NCBI GenBank assembly: GCA_965112735.1
Contig: OZ218952.1
Span: 2,356,001 to 2,420,000, forward strand
DNA: 64,000 bases
Origin: Phaeosaccion multiseriatum
Lineage: Eukaryota; Ochrophyta, other classes
Direction of reading: 5' to 3'
The translations under genes and the position numbers were made by a program. The notes under the pieces were generated by a model. That model worked only from the letters and a program-made list of their open reading frames with translations. It ran no database searches and was not told where the DNA came from. Shown here one piece after another: positions 12,302-24,234 of this stretch; positions within the stretch are counted from its first letter, which is position 1; every line of letters begins with the position of its first letter.

Positions 12302-15300
12302 ATGGAGGACGCGCCGAAAGGTGGCTCCGATGAGGACCGAGGAGAAGGACGAGAGGAAGTTGCGGCTGGGGCACCAACAGCAGCAGCAGCAGCAGCACCA
12401 CCACCAGCAGCACCAGCAGGAGCACCAGCAGCAGCACCAGCAGCAGCACCAGCAGCAGCACCAGCAGCGGCAGCAGACGGGGTGGAAGGGAGCTCTTCAA
12501 AGGGGGGGGCGGACGAAGCTGTCCGTCTCCCGGCGCTGAGTGCTATCCTCCAGTCTCTGCCCTTTGCTCCAGGGGAGGCCCCGGTGCAGCACACTGGAGG
12601 CGGCCAAACGGCGCCCCACCAACCCCCTCCTCTGCTTGGCTCACTGAGGGCCAAGTCCTCCTGGAGAAGATGGAGAGAGCCATTTGGAGCGGGTGAGGGA
12701 GAACAGACAGCGGCGGATTTCCACCGCCACAGCAGCAGCGAGATGCCACAGCAGGAGCAGCAGCACAGGGAGAGCAGAACAGGAGGAGGGGGAGGAGAAG
12801 GAGGAGGAGGAGGAGGAGGAGGAGGAGGAGGAGGAGGAGGAGGAGAAGGAGGAGGAGGAGGAGAAGGAGGAGGAGGAGAAGGAGGAGGAGGAGGAGGAGG
12901 AGGAGGAGGAGGATTAGGAGGACGAGGTGGAGGAGACGGTCACAAAAACGGCGGCAGCCACAACGGTGATGGCGGCGGCGGCGGTGCTTGGAGAGCATAC
13001 GACGATAGCAGCGTCTGCACTTCTCCTGCTGGTGGTGGTGGCGCCCGTCAACCGCCCGCACCACGAGTTTTGTCCTCGTATCTGGAAAGGGCCCCCCATG
13101 AGTTGGCTATGGCGGGAGAAGGAGAGCCTGGGAGTGGTCCACGCACCCGTTACGCCTCCCCCGACCTGCCTCGTCCCGGCTCTTCATCACAGGGTGCTCT
13201 TGCTGGAGACCTCTCCCTCTCCGTTGTCGGTAGTCAGCAGGGGCACCACCACCAGCGGATGCGGCAGCAGCAGCACTACCAGCACCACCAGCAGTACCTC
13301 CACCACCCGCAGCATCATCATCTGGTCCCGCAGCACCAGCAGCATCCCCACCCCAGCCACCACCACTCACAGCACCTTGCGCACTTTCTGCCGGGGCCGC
13401 CCCCCCAGCAGCACGACTACTTTCAGTACAGCAGTCCGCCAGCGTATCTGCCGCACGGGGCTCCTCGGAGTGAGCTGCAGCAGGAGGGGGGTTTTCCCAT
13501 GCATGCCCGGCAGCAGCACCACCAGCTGCAGCCGCCGCAGCCGCGCCTGTACCACCGCCACCCCACGCAGCAACGGCAGCACTTCTACCCCGGGCCAGAG
13601 CCGCCACCGCCGCCTTCCAGCGCTGCGCGAGGCACTTGTTCTCCTAGCCCGGGCTCTCTGAGCGTCGAGCAGAGTAAGAGCGACAGCAGGAACGTAGCAG
13701 CACCGCCACTAGGCGAGCCAGCGACGGTAGCGTCTGGTCGCGAGGGCGAGAGGGAACGGTATGAGGGCGGACGACGCGGCCTGCTGGAGGGGGGCCCGGA
13801 AGAGCGAGACCGGGTGCTGCTTGCCAGCAGGTCGTCGTCTTGGGACGTGTCGAGGACAGCAGCATGGGCAGGTGGTAGTGGTGGTGGTCGTGGTGGTGGT
13901 GGTGGTGGTGGTGGTGGTGGAGGTGGTGGTGGTGGTGGTGGTGGTGGTGGTGGTGGTGGTGGTAGTATTGGTGGTGGTCTTGGATCGCCAGCTGGGGTGG
14001 CGTCGCCGGGCAGTAGTGGTGAGGGGCCGCTGTCGGATCAAGATGGCGACGGGACAGGCGGTGCAGGTGAGCAAAGGTGGTGCAGGTGTGTGCGTGTACG
14101 TGCACCGAAAGTACTCTCGACTCGCGCCTTCCTTCGCTTGGGCCCCTCTGCTCTGTAGGAGGGAGCAATGCACTCTTCCCTCTACGTCACCCTCCCCACA
14201 CGCCGTCTATCCCATCTCCTGTGGTTGCCATCTGTCAGATCGGAGTGTACACCCACCCCCCCTTCTTGGGGCGGCCCCCCTCGGGGCACCCCCACCGCCG
14301 GGCGGAGAGCTGGACCCAGCGCTGTGGAAGGTGGTACTACGGCTTGACATGTGTTTGGAAGACGATTGCGTGTACCGCGACCCGGAGACAAAGGTCAGCT
14401 ATAGGAGGCACTACCACGCCTTGTGCTCGCACACACATGGCGAGGGCGTCAAGAAGGGCATGCGGTAAGTCATTGAGTCATTGCGTGAGTGGATGTGGAT
14501 GCGGGCGGGCGGGCGGGCGTGAGTGGGTGAGGCCCGGCAGGCCCTCGGAGTCGATTTGTGTGCTCCTCTCCGTGCTCAGCTTCCCCCCAAGCCCTCACGA
14601 GCCGTGTGCTCTGTCTGTTCCTGCTGATCCTCACGGTTCTGTTTGCAGATACCACCACTACCAGATGGAGAAGGTTAAGAAGCACCAGCGGAGCCATCAG
14701 TCGCCGGAGAAGGGCAGCAAGAAACGTCACCAGAGCCTTCAGCTGCAGCAGCAGCAGCAGCAGCAGCACTTCCTACAACCGCAGACGCAACAGCACCACC
14801 CCCAGCTATACCATCTCCATCCTGACTCGCAGCTGCGCCAGCACCCGCCACCCGAGTACCGCCCCCTTTCTGCCGTGCACCAGGGGGGTATGGAGCACTT
14901 CGGGTACCTGCCCGCCCCCGCCCGGGGAGGGGTCTATACAATAGCAGACGTGGGAGGAGGGGGGGCGATGTTCGCACCCGCAGCTTCAGCAAGGCCGTTG
15001 CACGAAGGAGGACTCATCCTCGGCCCGCCGGTGGGTCTCGGTGCCGGTCCCGGTCACGCCGGTCACAGCGTCGCTGTCGATGCTCATGCCGGCGATGGGC
15101 GGTCCTCGCCGCTCATGTTGCCACGTGGCTCCTTGAAGCAGAGAGGGGGGGTGATGGGAGGAGCATCCCCCGAGGGGGGGGGCAGCGGGGGGACGGGAGG
15201 AGGAGGAGGAGGGCAGCACAGCGTCAACATCAAACCCAGAAGGTGTGTGGGCGGGTGTGAGCGAGCGTCGGGAGTGGCGGTAGGGGACGGAGGGTAGGAA

Positions 15301-16670
15301 GAGGGGTTTAGCTGTCTGTGCTTGTTTGTCACCCCTCTCAGCAACAACAACAACAACAGCAGCAGCAGCAGCAGCAGCAATGTGGTGGCGAAGAAGGCCA
15401 GAGAGCAAAAGAACGGTGGGCCTCCTCGCCTCCGCTTCGCGCTGTCCTTGCTGGGATGGACCCCTACGCCCTCTTTCTCTTCCTTTGATGTTGCTCGATA
15501 TCCTGCCTCGCTCTGTCTTATCCTCCCTCCCACCCTCTGTGCTCGACCATGTGGCTGTGACGCGCATCTTGCTTGTTGTACGCATTGAAACTGAAACTGT
15601 TGCGGCAAAGGTCGGGCATTGGGTCATGGCTGAGGGACGAAGATGAGCGCCTGAAGCGCCTGGTGAGCACTTATGGCAGTCGATGGACGCTAGTGGCAGA
15701 GCACATGCCAGGGAGAGTGGGCAAGCAGGTGAGTGAATCCGACTGCAGGGGTGGGGTGGGGTGAGTGAGACTCAGCAGGGGCGAGTTGGGTGGTGCTACT
15801 GGGCAGAGAGGGGGGCTGTGGGCTGTGCGAGGAGCGCCGCAGCCAGGCGCAGAAAGAACTCTCTCGCCACTCACGCCAGAGACCCTTTGTTGGCCCCTCT
15901 GCACCCATCCACCCACCTACCTCCCCTGTGTGTCTGTACGTGATGCGTATATGTATACAGTGTCGAGAGCGCTACTTGAACCACCTCGATCCCGCTCTGA
16001 AGCACGAGGCGTGGACTGGCGAGGAAGAGGCCACGCTTGTGCAGCTGCAAGCCCAATTCCCAAATCAGGTGAGAGAGACCGTCCGACCGACCGAAGGCAA
16101 GGTCAAGTCAGCAGAGTGGCAGTGGCAGTCTTCGGGCCACCAAGCCCCCACCCCCCCCCCCCTCAACTCTCCCTTTTCTCCGCTGCGCCTCGGAACGTTG
16201 ACTTAACTTTCCTCACTCACCTCATACTTTCAGTGTCTTCGGTGATTCCAATCAAGTCAATACAGCTCTCCCCACGCCTCCCTCCTCCCTCTTTCTGCTC
16301 TCATCTGAAACACATATGGATAGTGGGCGGAGATTGCACGGCGCATCCCAGGACGCAGTGACAACTCCATCAAGAACCGATGGAATCTCATCCAGCGCCG
16401 CAGTCGACAAAGCCCCGGCCTCTCCTCCTTCTCCTCCTCCTCCTCCTCCTCCTCCCCGCCCAGCAGGGGGGGGGGCTCGGGCTCAACGCGGAAAGGCCAC
16501 TCCTCTGCTGCGGCTGCGGGCAAAGGAGCGGGTTCCAGTCCTGACACCGAGGGGGGCGGGGGGGCTGGGGTGGCGAAGGAATCTCTGAGCGGGGCACAGG
16601 CTCTCGGGCGTGAAGCCGCAGTGAACGCGCACAGGAAGCGGCAGAGGCAGGAGCAGCCCGCGCAACAAGA

Positions 16671-16717
<47 letters not shown>

Positions 16718-17133
16718 GAGAGGCGAAGCGCAGTGGCGAGCAAGGACGGTACGAGTCATCCTGAACCTCACCCCTGCCCTCCCATGCCCCTCCTACTTGT
16801 CCCTGGCCTGTTACTCACGCTCCGCATTTGCTCTGCGTCGCCCGCTCCCTTTCTCTTTTACGGGACAGAGGTGCCGAAGGCGGGAGTCAGGAAGGGGTGT
16901 CTACGGAGGAGAAGGAGGAGGTTGCAGCACCACCACCCGCAGCAGCAACGGTAGCAGCAGCAGGAGGGGGGGGAGGACCAGGAGGGGGGGGAGGAGCGGC
17001 AGCCGGAGACGGTGGAGCGGCTGAAGGAGTTGGCAGTACAGCCGAAGGGTCACAAGTGGCAGCAGCGGACCCGGGAGGCGCAAATCTCCGAAAGGAGACA
17101 GACGGGGTGGAAAGGAAAAGACAGAGGAAGTGA
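12302..17133 (+). CDS. R2R3-type Myb transcription factor with long low-complexity N-terminus
   Basis: Nuclear DNA-binding protein. Seven exons give 1,166 residues: 12302-14066, 14239-14464, 14649-15242, 15611-15728, 15961-16068, 16324-16748, 16869-17133; phases rejoin and the total is divisible by three. Two Myb repeats lie at about residues 866-966. Their helix marks are RWTLVAEHMPGRVGKQCRERYLNHLDP and, with spaced Trp and Ile residues, WAEIARRIPGRSDNSIKNRW, which is the classic recognition pattern. The first 860 residues are mostly Gln/His/Ala/Gly-rich, with two long poly-Gly tracts. A short ordered block around DPALWKVVLRLDM to the VKKGMRYHHYQMEK junction is not one I recognise. The tail has poly-Gln and basic KRKRQRK-like ends. 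The start is the first ATG of the frame. The targets are unknown. Confidence 0.88.
12782..12914 (+). repeat. (GGA/GAA)n tract coding poly-Gly in Myb exon 1
   Basis: About 130 bp of GGA units with scattered GAA are read as Gly with occasional Glu in the chosen frame. The other frames give poly-Glu or, on the opposite strand, poly-Leu. Confidence 0.85.
13870..13974 (+). repeat. (GGT)n tract coding a second poly-Gly run in the Myb gene
   Basis: GGT units, a codon different from the GGA of the first run, encode Gly near the end of exon 1. The two runs therefore look like independent expansions. Confidence 0.85.
16672..16716 (+). repeat. (CAG)n tract coding poly-Gln C-terminal of the Myb repeats
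   Basis: Roughly 14 CAG codons in exon 6 of the Myb gene, read as Gln. Confidence 0.85.
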
Positions 17134-17881
17134 GAGTGCTGGAAAAGAAGTTGTCAACGGAGCGTTACGCTTTCTCGCGAGGGACAAATCCCTATGCGGG
17201 CAAGGGCCACGGCGCTGACAACAAGTAAGAGAGTTTCAAGGAAGCACCAAGGGGGGAGAGGGGGGAGGAAGACTCAGAAGAAGGAAGTGTATGAATTATC
17301 ATGTTCTTTGGGGGGGGTGATGATAAGACGTTTAAACGCGCCGCACAAGAGGGGGCTCTGCGGCTCTGGTGTGCAGGGAGGGGAGGCAGGGGGTTAGAGG
17401 AGCGATGGATGGGGGGGGAGGGAGGGAGGGAGAGAGGGAGGAGGGGAGGGAGGAGGGGAGGAAAGTCGTGCTCGTCTATGCGCAAAAGCAATTGAATTGC
17501 ATTGCCGCATGTATGACAAGACCAATTTTGGAGCACGCCACTTCACCAGTGAGTTTGGGACACTCACTGTCAGACACAAGTTTAAGTTTCGGTTCCAGTT
17601 TTCAGTGGACCTTATGAACCACTAATGTTAGCTCGATCCAGAGACCAGCACAGGAGGGCAGTTTTTGCAGGGCAATGTCTTTTGTTATAGGTTGAAAGAA
17701 AAGGGGGTTAAGAAAACGAGTCCCTCCCAGACTTTTGGCTCTGAAGCGCAGCAGCAGAGCTGCCAGCAGCCAACAGCAGCGACGCCCACAACACAACGGC
17801 ACCAGTCGCAGCAGCTATACCCTGCCCCCCTCCCAACCCCAGCGTCAGCTCTCCGTCTCCTTCTTCCCGTCCTTCACACGC
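17134..17881. other. Convergent intergenic region Myb/uS9m
   Basis: 748 bp between two 3' ends. It has G-rich runs (17251-17460), then mixed sequence with CAG/CAAC repeats about 17750-17815. No ORF here has family character; I see only 3' flanking sequence. Confidence 0.45.
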
Positions 17882-20219
17882 TCATCGCTTGGTCCATTGT
17901 GTCAGCTTTCGAGCCTTCTTCCGCCCGGCCTTCTTCCTCTCCACCACCCTCGCGTCTCGGGTGAGCAGCTTCTCTGCCTTCAGCGCCTGCCGGAGCCAAG
18001 GGTCGAAGTTCTCGAGGGCCCGCGCCACTCCCAGCCGCACTGCGCCCGCCTGTCCACTCATTCCACCGCCACGCACTTTCACGCTGTTGTGGCGGACCGC
18101 ACAGTGAAGGACCCAGACGCACCGCACCGGAGAAGAGAACACAAAAGAAGAGAGGGGGTAACAAACGAGGGCACACAAACAACAACAAAGGATGCAAGAC
18201 GTGAGCTACTACACAGGGCGAGCTTGTGCCCAGGGGGTGTGTGTGGGGGGGGTGGGGGGTTTCGGTGACAGAAAGCACCAGAAAAGGCCCCATTTCGGGC
18301 TCTCTCTGCAGAAGAGCCCGACCCAACACACTGCACATGTCTCCCTTCTTAGCCTTTTTACGTCGGTAATCAATCAATCTGTCGGTCTTGCTGCACAACT
18401 TACTTGACATCGAAGAGGCTGAGCTTGTTCGTCACCATGAGGGGCTTGATTACGTCATCTTGGTGCCAGTCCCTGGCAGAGAGGGCATGAAGTGAGATGT
18501 GAAAGGAAGAGATACGAGACCAAGAGGGAGAGCAAGAGAAAGAGGCGTAGAGATGGAGGGAGGGAGAGAGAGAGAGAGAGAGAGTCAGGAAGCTCACGGG
18601 GGCCGAGAGAGCGTGACAGTTACAAGGGACACACATCAGGTAAGTTTGATTGAAAAGGAGTAGTCCGGTGGACAGTAAGAGTAGACATACGAGTAGCATG
18701 CCCCAGAGTAACACGAGAGCGAAGGTGCCTCGAGCTAGGGAGGACGCACACATTCGAGACTCCTCTCAAGTGTGCTTTGGAGAGACGCATCGCACGCACG
18801 CACGCACGCACGCAAGCACGCACGCACACAGAAGTACACATACAGACCACGACTTGAGGGCCAAAAGATGAGGACAAAAGAGACAAGTACGTGTGGGGGG
18901 GGGGGGGGGGGGGGGCAAAACAGCCTCATTGACTCGGAAGCGTTTCTACGCACACGCACTCACGCGTAAAAGTACTTGAACATCTCCCGGTTGTTGACGG
19001 TGAAGTCTCCCTTGCCGGGACGCAACCACACAGCGGCGCGAGATGTCTTTCGCCGCCCGATGCCCATTGCCCTTTAGTGTTGAGGGAGGGGAGGTGGACG
19101 GACGGTGCATCATTATCAGATGAATGCACGCATCGCCAAAGGGGGTCGGGGTGATGAGGGTTGAGGTTCAATCCCATTGGGGCCGATCAAAGGGAGACGA
19201 CAGTGACCGGCTGGGGCCGCAAGTCATTCCAAAGCGACGAAATTCAGAATGCACATGCCCCCAGCCAGGGCGAGATTCGAGCGAAATTCACTCACCATCC
19301 ATTCCTTCCAATCTTCCTATCCTTGGAGGGCGTCCACTCCCCCAGGCCCCTGCCTTGCTCCTTGAGGAGGTCCTCCTCGTCGTGCTCGGCGTCCAGGATG
19401 AGGCGCAGCAGGTCTAGCTCCTCCTCGCCGGCGAACTTTTCCTTCAGCTGCTCTTCGGGGGAGCGGAGCTGAGGGCCAAAGGTGCAAAAGGTTTGGTGGT
19501 GGAGGGGCGATTCGATTTCGATGAGGGCACAATGTGAAGGCGTGAATAGCGTGCATCAGGAGAGGGGGGGGGGCTTTGAGCTTCGAATAGAGACCCGCCC
19601 TTCAACCCGCCCTCTCTGTCTACCTCTCCAGACAACACGACGGGTCAGAAAGCCATGAACGCACGTGGATGCCCTTCGTGCAACCCCCTCCCTTGGTCAT
19701 TTGCTACAGGACCACCCTCACCTTCTTCGGCGGCAGTCCCATTGCCTGTCGCAACGCTTCGTCACCTTGGAAGCCGTCGTCGTTGCCCTTGCCCCATTTC
19801 TCCCCGAGCTCCGCAGCCATGCTCTCATACGTGTTCCAGTCTGGTTTTCGTTCTGCTCTTTCCTCATTGTCATCATCGTCGCTGCTGCTACTGCTGCTGC
19901 TGCTATCACTGCTGCTGCTGCCGCTGCCGCTCCCGCTCTCACCACCATCACCCGAACTGCCGCTGCTATCACTCCATCTTCTAAAGCTTCCACTACTGGC
20001 GCTTGACCCCCACCCCCTCCCTCGCCTTCCTTGTCCTCGCTCGCTCCCTGATGTCGAAGATAAGGCTCGGATGCATGCTCGCGGCTGCTGCACACAGCTG
20101 CTGCTGCGGCTGCTGCCACCACTCCTACCTTTGAGCATCTGAGACGCCCGACTCCCCCGCAGTACGCTCCTTCCCCACGCCCCCCCTGTGCCCACCCTGC
20201 TCGCAAAAGAGGACGCCAT
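17882..20219 (-). CDS. MRPS9: Mitochondrial ribosomal protein uS9m (bacterial-type S9)
   Basis: Small-subunit ribosomal protein whose C-terminal tail reaches the P-site tRNA. Five exons: 20219-19722, 19468-19296, 19071-18964, 18472-18404, 18083-17882; phases rejoin to 349 residues. Conserved S9 marks appear in order: [31 protein letters not shown], the [15 protein letters not shown] block, [31 protein letters not shown] and the final QWTKR. The last matches the invariant basic S9 tail. The first 166 residues are an extension: an Arg/Ser-rich leader beginning [10 protein letters not shown] suits a mitochondrial presequence, followed by a Ser/Asp-rich linker. Bacterial S9 is about 130 residues. 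Plastid location is the alternative, but plastid S9 is usually plastid-encoded in algae with red-type plastids. Confidence 0.92.
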
Positions 20220-20728
20220 TACGTTATTGTTGTGGCACCCTGAAGGATGTAGACTCCTCCTTACGTAAACATTATTATGGGGGGGGGCTGGGGGCCAAAT
20301 TTATATTTATATTTATTTCAACTTGCGGCGAAATTCCCTTCCCCCTTCTCTTCCCCCCCTACGTCTCCTGCCAGCAGGGGTAGGCGAGAGGCGAGCCGCC
20401 TGGGACAGGCCTCGCCGTAAAGCAGACTTCAGCAGCAGAAGCCCCTTCCTCGCCGCAGCTTCGAAGGCGCCCTCGCTGCGGAAGAAATGTGCTGCTCGAT
20501 GCGCCTCCACACGGTAATAGTAAGAGTCCAGACCTTCGCCGGAGTGCGCCCCTGGCCCCAGTCAGTAACACAGTTGGCAACACCACAGCACCACAGAGCA
20601 GAGCAGAGCAGAGCAGAGCAGCGGTGGTGCGTGTCTGTCATGGCCCTTCCTTCCTTCCTTCCTTATCCGAGCCAGTTTTTCATTGTTCCCTTCATAGAGC
20701 TGGGCTGAGAAGAAGCTCCACAGAGCGC
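20220..20728. other. Intergenic region upstream of uS9m
   Basis: 509 bp between the uS9m start and the 3' end of the CcmI-like gene, both on the minus strand. A G-rich run and an A/T-rich block with ATTTATATTTATATTT (about 20300-20320) sit just upstream of the uS9m start and could be its core promoter. A short AGAGC pentamer array lies near 20592-20617. Confidence 0.5.
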
Positions 20729-21842
20729 TCACTTGGCAGGTTGTTGTTGTTGTTGTGGTTGTTTCGCAGTGATGGCCTTTCCTCCAAAGCCCCTCCCTCC
20801 AAGCTTGATATCTGCCCTCGACCACTGAGCGGATTGGGACGCGTCTTTCCCAAACTTGTACACTGCCCCCCGACCGATCAGATCCTCGGGATCTGAGGCG
20901 GCAAAGGCGGATGTTTCAAACACAAAGAATAGAGAGGGAGTAAACATACTTGTACCATCGTTTCGCGTACGGACGAGTGGGGCAGGGAGAGAGATGACCA
21001 CGCAGGCAGTGAAGGATGGAGTAGTTCTGCTGAAAAGTACAAAAGTACCACGGTATTAATGATCCTACAAGCCCAACCAAGTCAAGCCACGTACGATAAG
21101 CCACGCCTACAATCCTCCCCTTTGGGTATTCGAATCAAGCGCTTCCATCTGCTTGTCCCCTGCACGCACACCATCCTCCTGGCTGGACGAAGACTTTCTC
21201 TCTTTCTCCTGGAACTTAGCTCACCTCTGGTACTTGCAATCCCGTCCGTATCAAGCCTCGCCGACACGACCAGGTCTGCCGCTTCCCAGTCCTTTGGCGC
21301 TGCAGCCCCCTCTGGTGTGAGCTGGTCCTGGGTGAGAGAGAAATCGAAGGGGAAGGTGGGTGCTGCGAACCGTGCCGCCGCAAAGGCTGGGGCCTTGAAT
21401 TTGCCCGAGTTGGAGGGTCTTGCTGTTATGTACAGTGCAGCATCGGGAGAGGATGAAGCTGTGATGCCATTGTCTACCACCACCCGCCCCTGGAACACCA
21501 CGCCAGCGGGCAGGGAAGCACTGCTACTGCTGGTGCTGGTGCTGGAGGCTGCGACACTAAGGGGGCTCTCAACAGCCAGGGCCGGGAGAGGCGGGGCTCC
21601 TTTTTCGCGTGTGCGTAAACGGGTGGCGTGTTTGTGTCAACAAGAGGGACAAGAGGCGTGAAGGGTCAGAGCAGATTGGGAGGGTCAAGAGCGTGTCCTT
21701 CAGCCCTCGTCGCTCACCTCCAGGGAGCGTAATGGGTAGGAAGAGCACCTGCGAAGAAAGAAGAGAAAAAACGACAAGCTTCTTCACAGCGTCTACTGCT
21801 CCTGCTTCGCCCCAGCACCTCCCCTTTGCTCCAAAATCACCA

Positions 21843-21874
<32 letters not shown>

Positions 21875-21937
21875 ACTGCTTCTGCTGCTGCTCGGAGCAA
21901 GACCTCCGCTCGTGCAACCAGGCTGCTGCACAATCAT
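20729..21937 (-). CDS. Protein with CcmI/CycH C-terminal-like domain
   Basis: Three exons: 21937-21718, 21548-21225, 20892-20729, rejoining to 235 residues. The core resembles the periplasmic C-terminal domain of bacterial cytochrome c maturation protein CcmI/CycH: VVFQGRVVVD, AALYITARPS, the FDFSLTQDQL strand, LVVSARLDTDG and DPEDLIGRG line up in order with the LFVFAR, PLTVTLDDS, VVVGARIS and PGDL features of that family. No TPR region is present. The N-terminus has a Ser-rich run and a hydrophobic segment around LVVFSLLSSQVLFLPITL that may anchor it. The end is poly-Gln. Since eukaryotic CcmI is an organelle-derived function, plastid or mitochondrial targeting is inferred only. The start is the first ATG of the frame. 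Confidence 0.65.
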
Positions 21938-22186
21938 CAATTGCAGGTGAGGGATGGTATTCTTAGCTACACCCTTAAGCCCTTAGTGCGATGTATGGTG
22001 GATCACCAACTGCCCTACCACCTCTATACCGCACAAAGACCAAAGAGAAAAAGAGAATACAAGAAAAGCAACCAACCAACGACCAGAGCTGCAGCAAGAT
22101 GGCCTGACATGGGGTCCCGAGTCACTCCCTCTCGGAGTTAAGCCTGCAGGGAGATTTGATTGCCGCCACCACCACCAGAAGGGAAA
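21938..22186. promoter_or_regulatory. Bidirectional promoter region, CcmI-like/SET
   Basis: 249 bp separate divergent start codons. No clear TATA element on either side. Confidence 0.45.
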
Positions 22187-24016
22187 ATGAAAATGCTGCG
22201 CCGCCTGATTGAGCGCCTGACAGACAAGTCGGCAATGAGTGGATACCCACGAGCACAGGAGATCGCAGACGTGTGGCATGGCCTTCTTCTCACGAGCTTC
22301 TACCGAGAGAATGTGGCGGCGAAGCGAGTGGGAGGGGAAGCGGCAGCTGTGGATGCCGACGCCTTGATCGCGAGATGCGAAGGCGAGGAGAGGTGAGCGA
22401 AAGAGCCAATCTGGGGGTCATGAGGCTCCGATTAGAAGCAGGCTCTTGCTGCTGAATGTCTTGTCTCAGGTTAAAGAGTCCCCCCACACCTCACCCCGCT
22501 TAATAGTTTCACTAACGTGGTCCTCGTGGTCCTCGCCGTGGTACCCCCTTTGACTTTGCTTGTGCTGCAGGACTTCGCAAAAAGCCATCGTTAACGGAAA
22601 TATCAATCGCCAACTCGTGGGCTATTTCGACCTGATCCGGAGAGAAGCAGCGGAGGATAATGAGGGCTCGACTGCTTCCGGATTGCAGGTGCCCGCGTAT
22701 AAAAGGGTGGCCATGCAGAGGGAGGATCCACGGCAGGCGGCTGCAACGTTCTCTATTACCAGCGCGGGAAACACAAGCACGGATGCCAAGGAGAAGGAGG
22801 AGGAGGACCCTTGGTACGAGGAAGACTCAGAGACGAACTCACCCGAAAAGTATCGGGAGCTCCAGGCCCGAAGAAGAGCGGCCCAGAGAGAGCGAGACGC
22901 GGCCTCCAACGCCCTCATTAGAAAGGCGATGATGCGAGAGATTGGCTACTGTCTTCACACAAGACCAAGCGGCATCGACGGGGCGGGGTTGGGGCTCTTT
23001 GTGGAGGGCGTTGCACCGGCAGGGGCGGTGGTTGGCGTGTTTCCGGGCTATGTGCATCTTACAGAGTTTATTGTGGATGAGGTGAGGGAGTTGCAGGGAG
23101 GCTCACGAAAGGGGGGGGGATGAGGGGGAGCTCTGCTTTGAGAAGGGGGTTGTACTCGGCATGACGAGGAGAGATTCCGTCGCTCTGTCCTGACGCGTTG
23201 TACAATGTGCCATGCAAAACTCTCACCACCCACCCTGCAGGAGTACTGCAAGAGTTTGTTTCCAGACCCAAACCTCTTCGTCTTCACCCGGATAGACAAC
23301 ACTATGATTGACTGCCGCACAGCCGACCAGTTACCGCAGTCTCCCTTGGCCCTAGCGCATATGGCGAACCACGGCAAGCCCAACGTCCTTCAGGTGCGTG
23401 TGTGTTCTCATTATGGTGGATAGGGGGGATTCTTTAGTGTGTGTGGACTGGTGCTGGCTCTGGGGAAAGAATCCTCGGGGGTTGGAGCACGGCAGCAGCG
23501 GGGCACCTGTCGCCTGCCACTTGACCTCTTGACCCATTTCTTTTCTGGCTTGCTTCTGCTTCGCTGCTACGGCTCGTTGCAATCCATCTCGCATGGGCAT
23601 GCAAACGAGAGCAGCTTTCCTACAGCTACCCGAGAGCCACATGCGACTTGCACGAAGAGAAGGACGACGCCTTTCCGCAAGAGCTCCGCGACTTGGTACC
23701 CAACGTGTATGCTCGCAAGCCTACCCTTCTCGGCGGCCACTTCGACCGCAGCATGTTCTGCGACACCGCCGTACTCGTGGCCACCCGCAAGCTACAGGAT
23801 GAGGAGGTGTTTGTAGACTATCGCCTCAACCCGACCTTGGAGTCGATGCTGCCCCCCTGGTATGAGCATGTCAACGAAGAGGAAGACTTGAGGAGGTGGG
23901 AGGAGAAGGAGAAGCAGACGGAGAGCCAGGAAGAGGAGGAGGAGGAGAAGGAGGAGAAGAAGCAGCAGATGGACGGCAAGAACGACAAAGGCGCTCCTCC
24001 CTCAAGTAGGGAGTGA
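22187..24016 (+). CDS. SET-domain protein, SETD9-like
   Basis: Putative SAM-dependent lysine methyltransferase. Four exons: 22187-22392, 22571-23081, 23241-23393, 23615-24016, rejoining to 423 residues. SET marks are [20 protein letters not shown] (N-SET strand with G-x-G), VGVFPGYV, the central [12 protein letters not shown] (the N-H-x-x-x-N-type cofactor loop, with H-x-G spacing) and [12 protein letters not shown], which supplies the catalytic-type Tyr. The order and the flanking text ([25 protein letters not shown]) resemble animal SETD9. A charged helix with Arg/Ala/Glu lies before the SET core, and the C-terminus ends in a Glu/Lys-rich coiled segment. No post-SET Cys cluster is seen. The substrate is unknown. 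Confidence 0.85.
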
Positions 24017-24234
24017 ACAACGTGGTGACGCAGCAAGAGGCGCCCCGAGACGCTTTCAGTGCGGTTCTTGTTGTACAGCGTTTCTTTGATAGTCGAGACA
24101 AAAGAAGTCACACGAAAAGCGGGGCTCAAGGTGGAGCCTTGGGTAGAGAGGGAGCCTGAGAGGCTGACTTGCTCTGCTTACTGATCCCTTAGATACCGCC
24201 CCCACTAGTCTAGTCAAGCCTTTTTCACCCACGT

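Noticed and set aside
12180-12500. Leu-rich minus-strand ORF opposite the Myb start
   Set aside because: It is the antisense of the CAG/CAC repeat. Membrane-like poly-Leu ORFs opposite coding repeats recur throughout the window.
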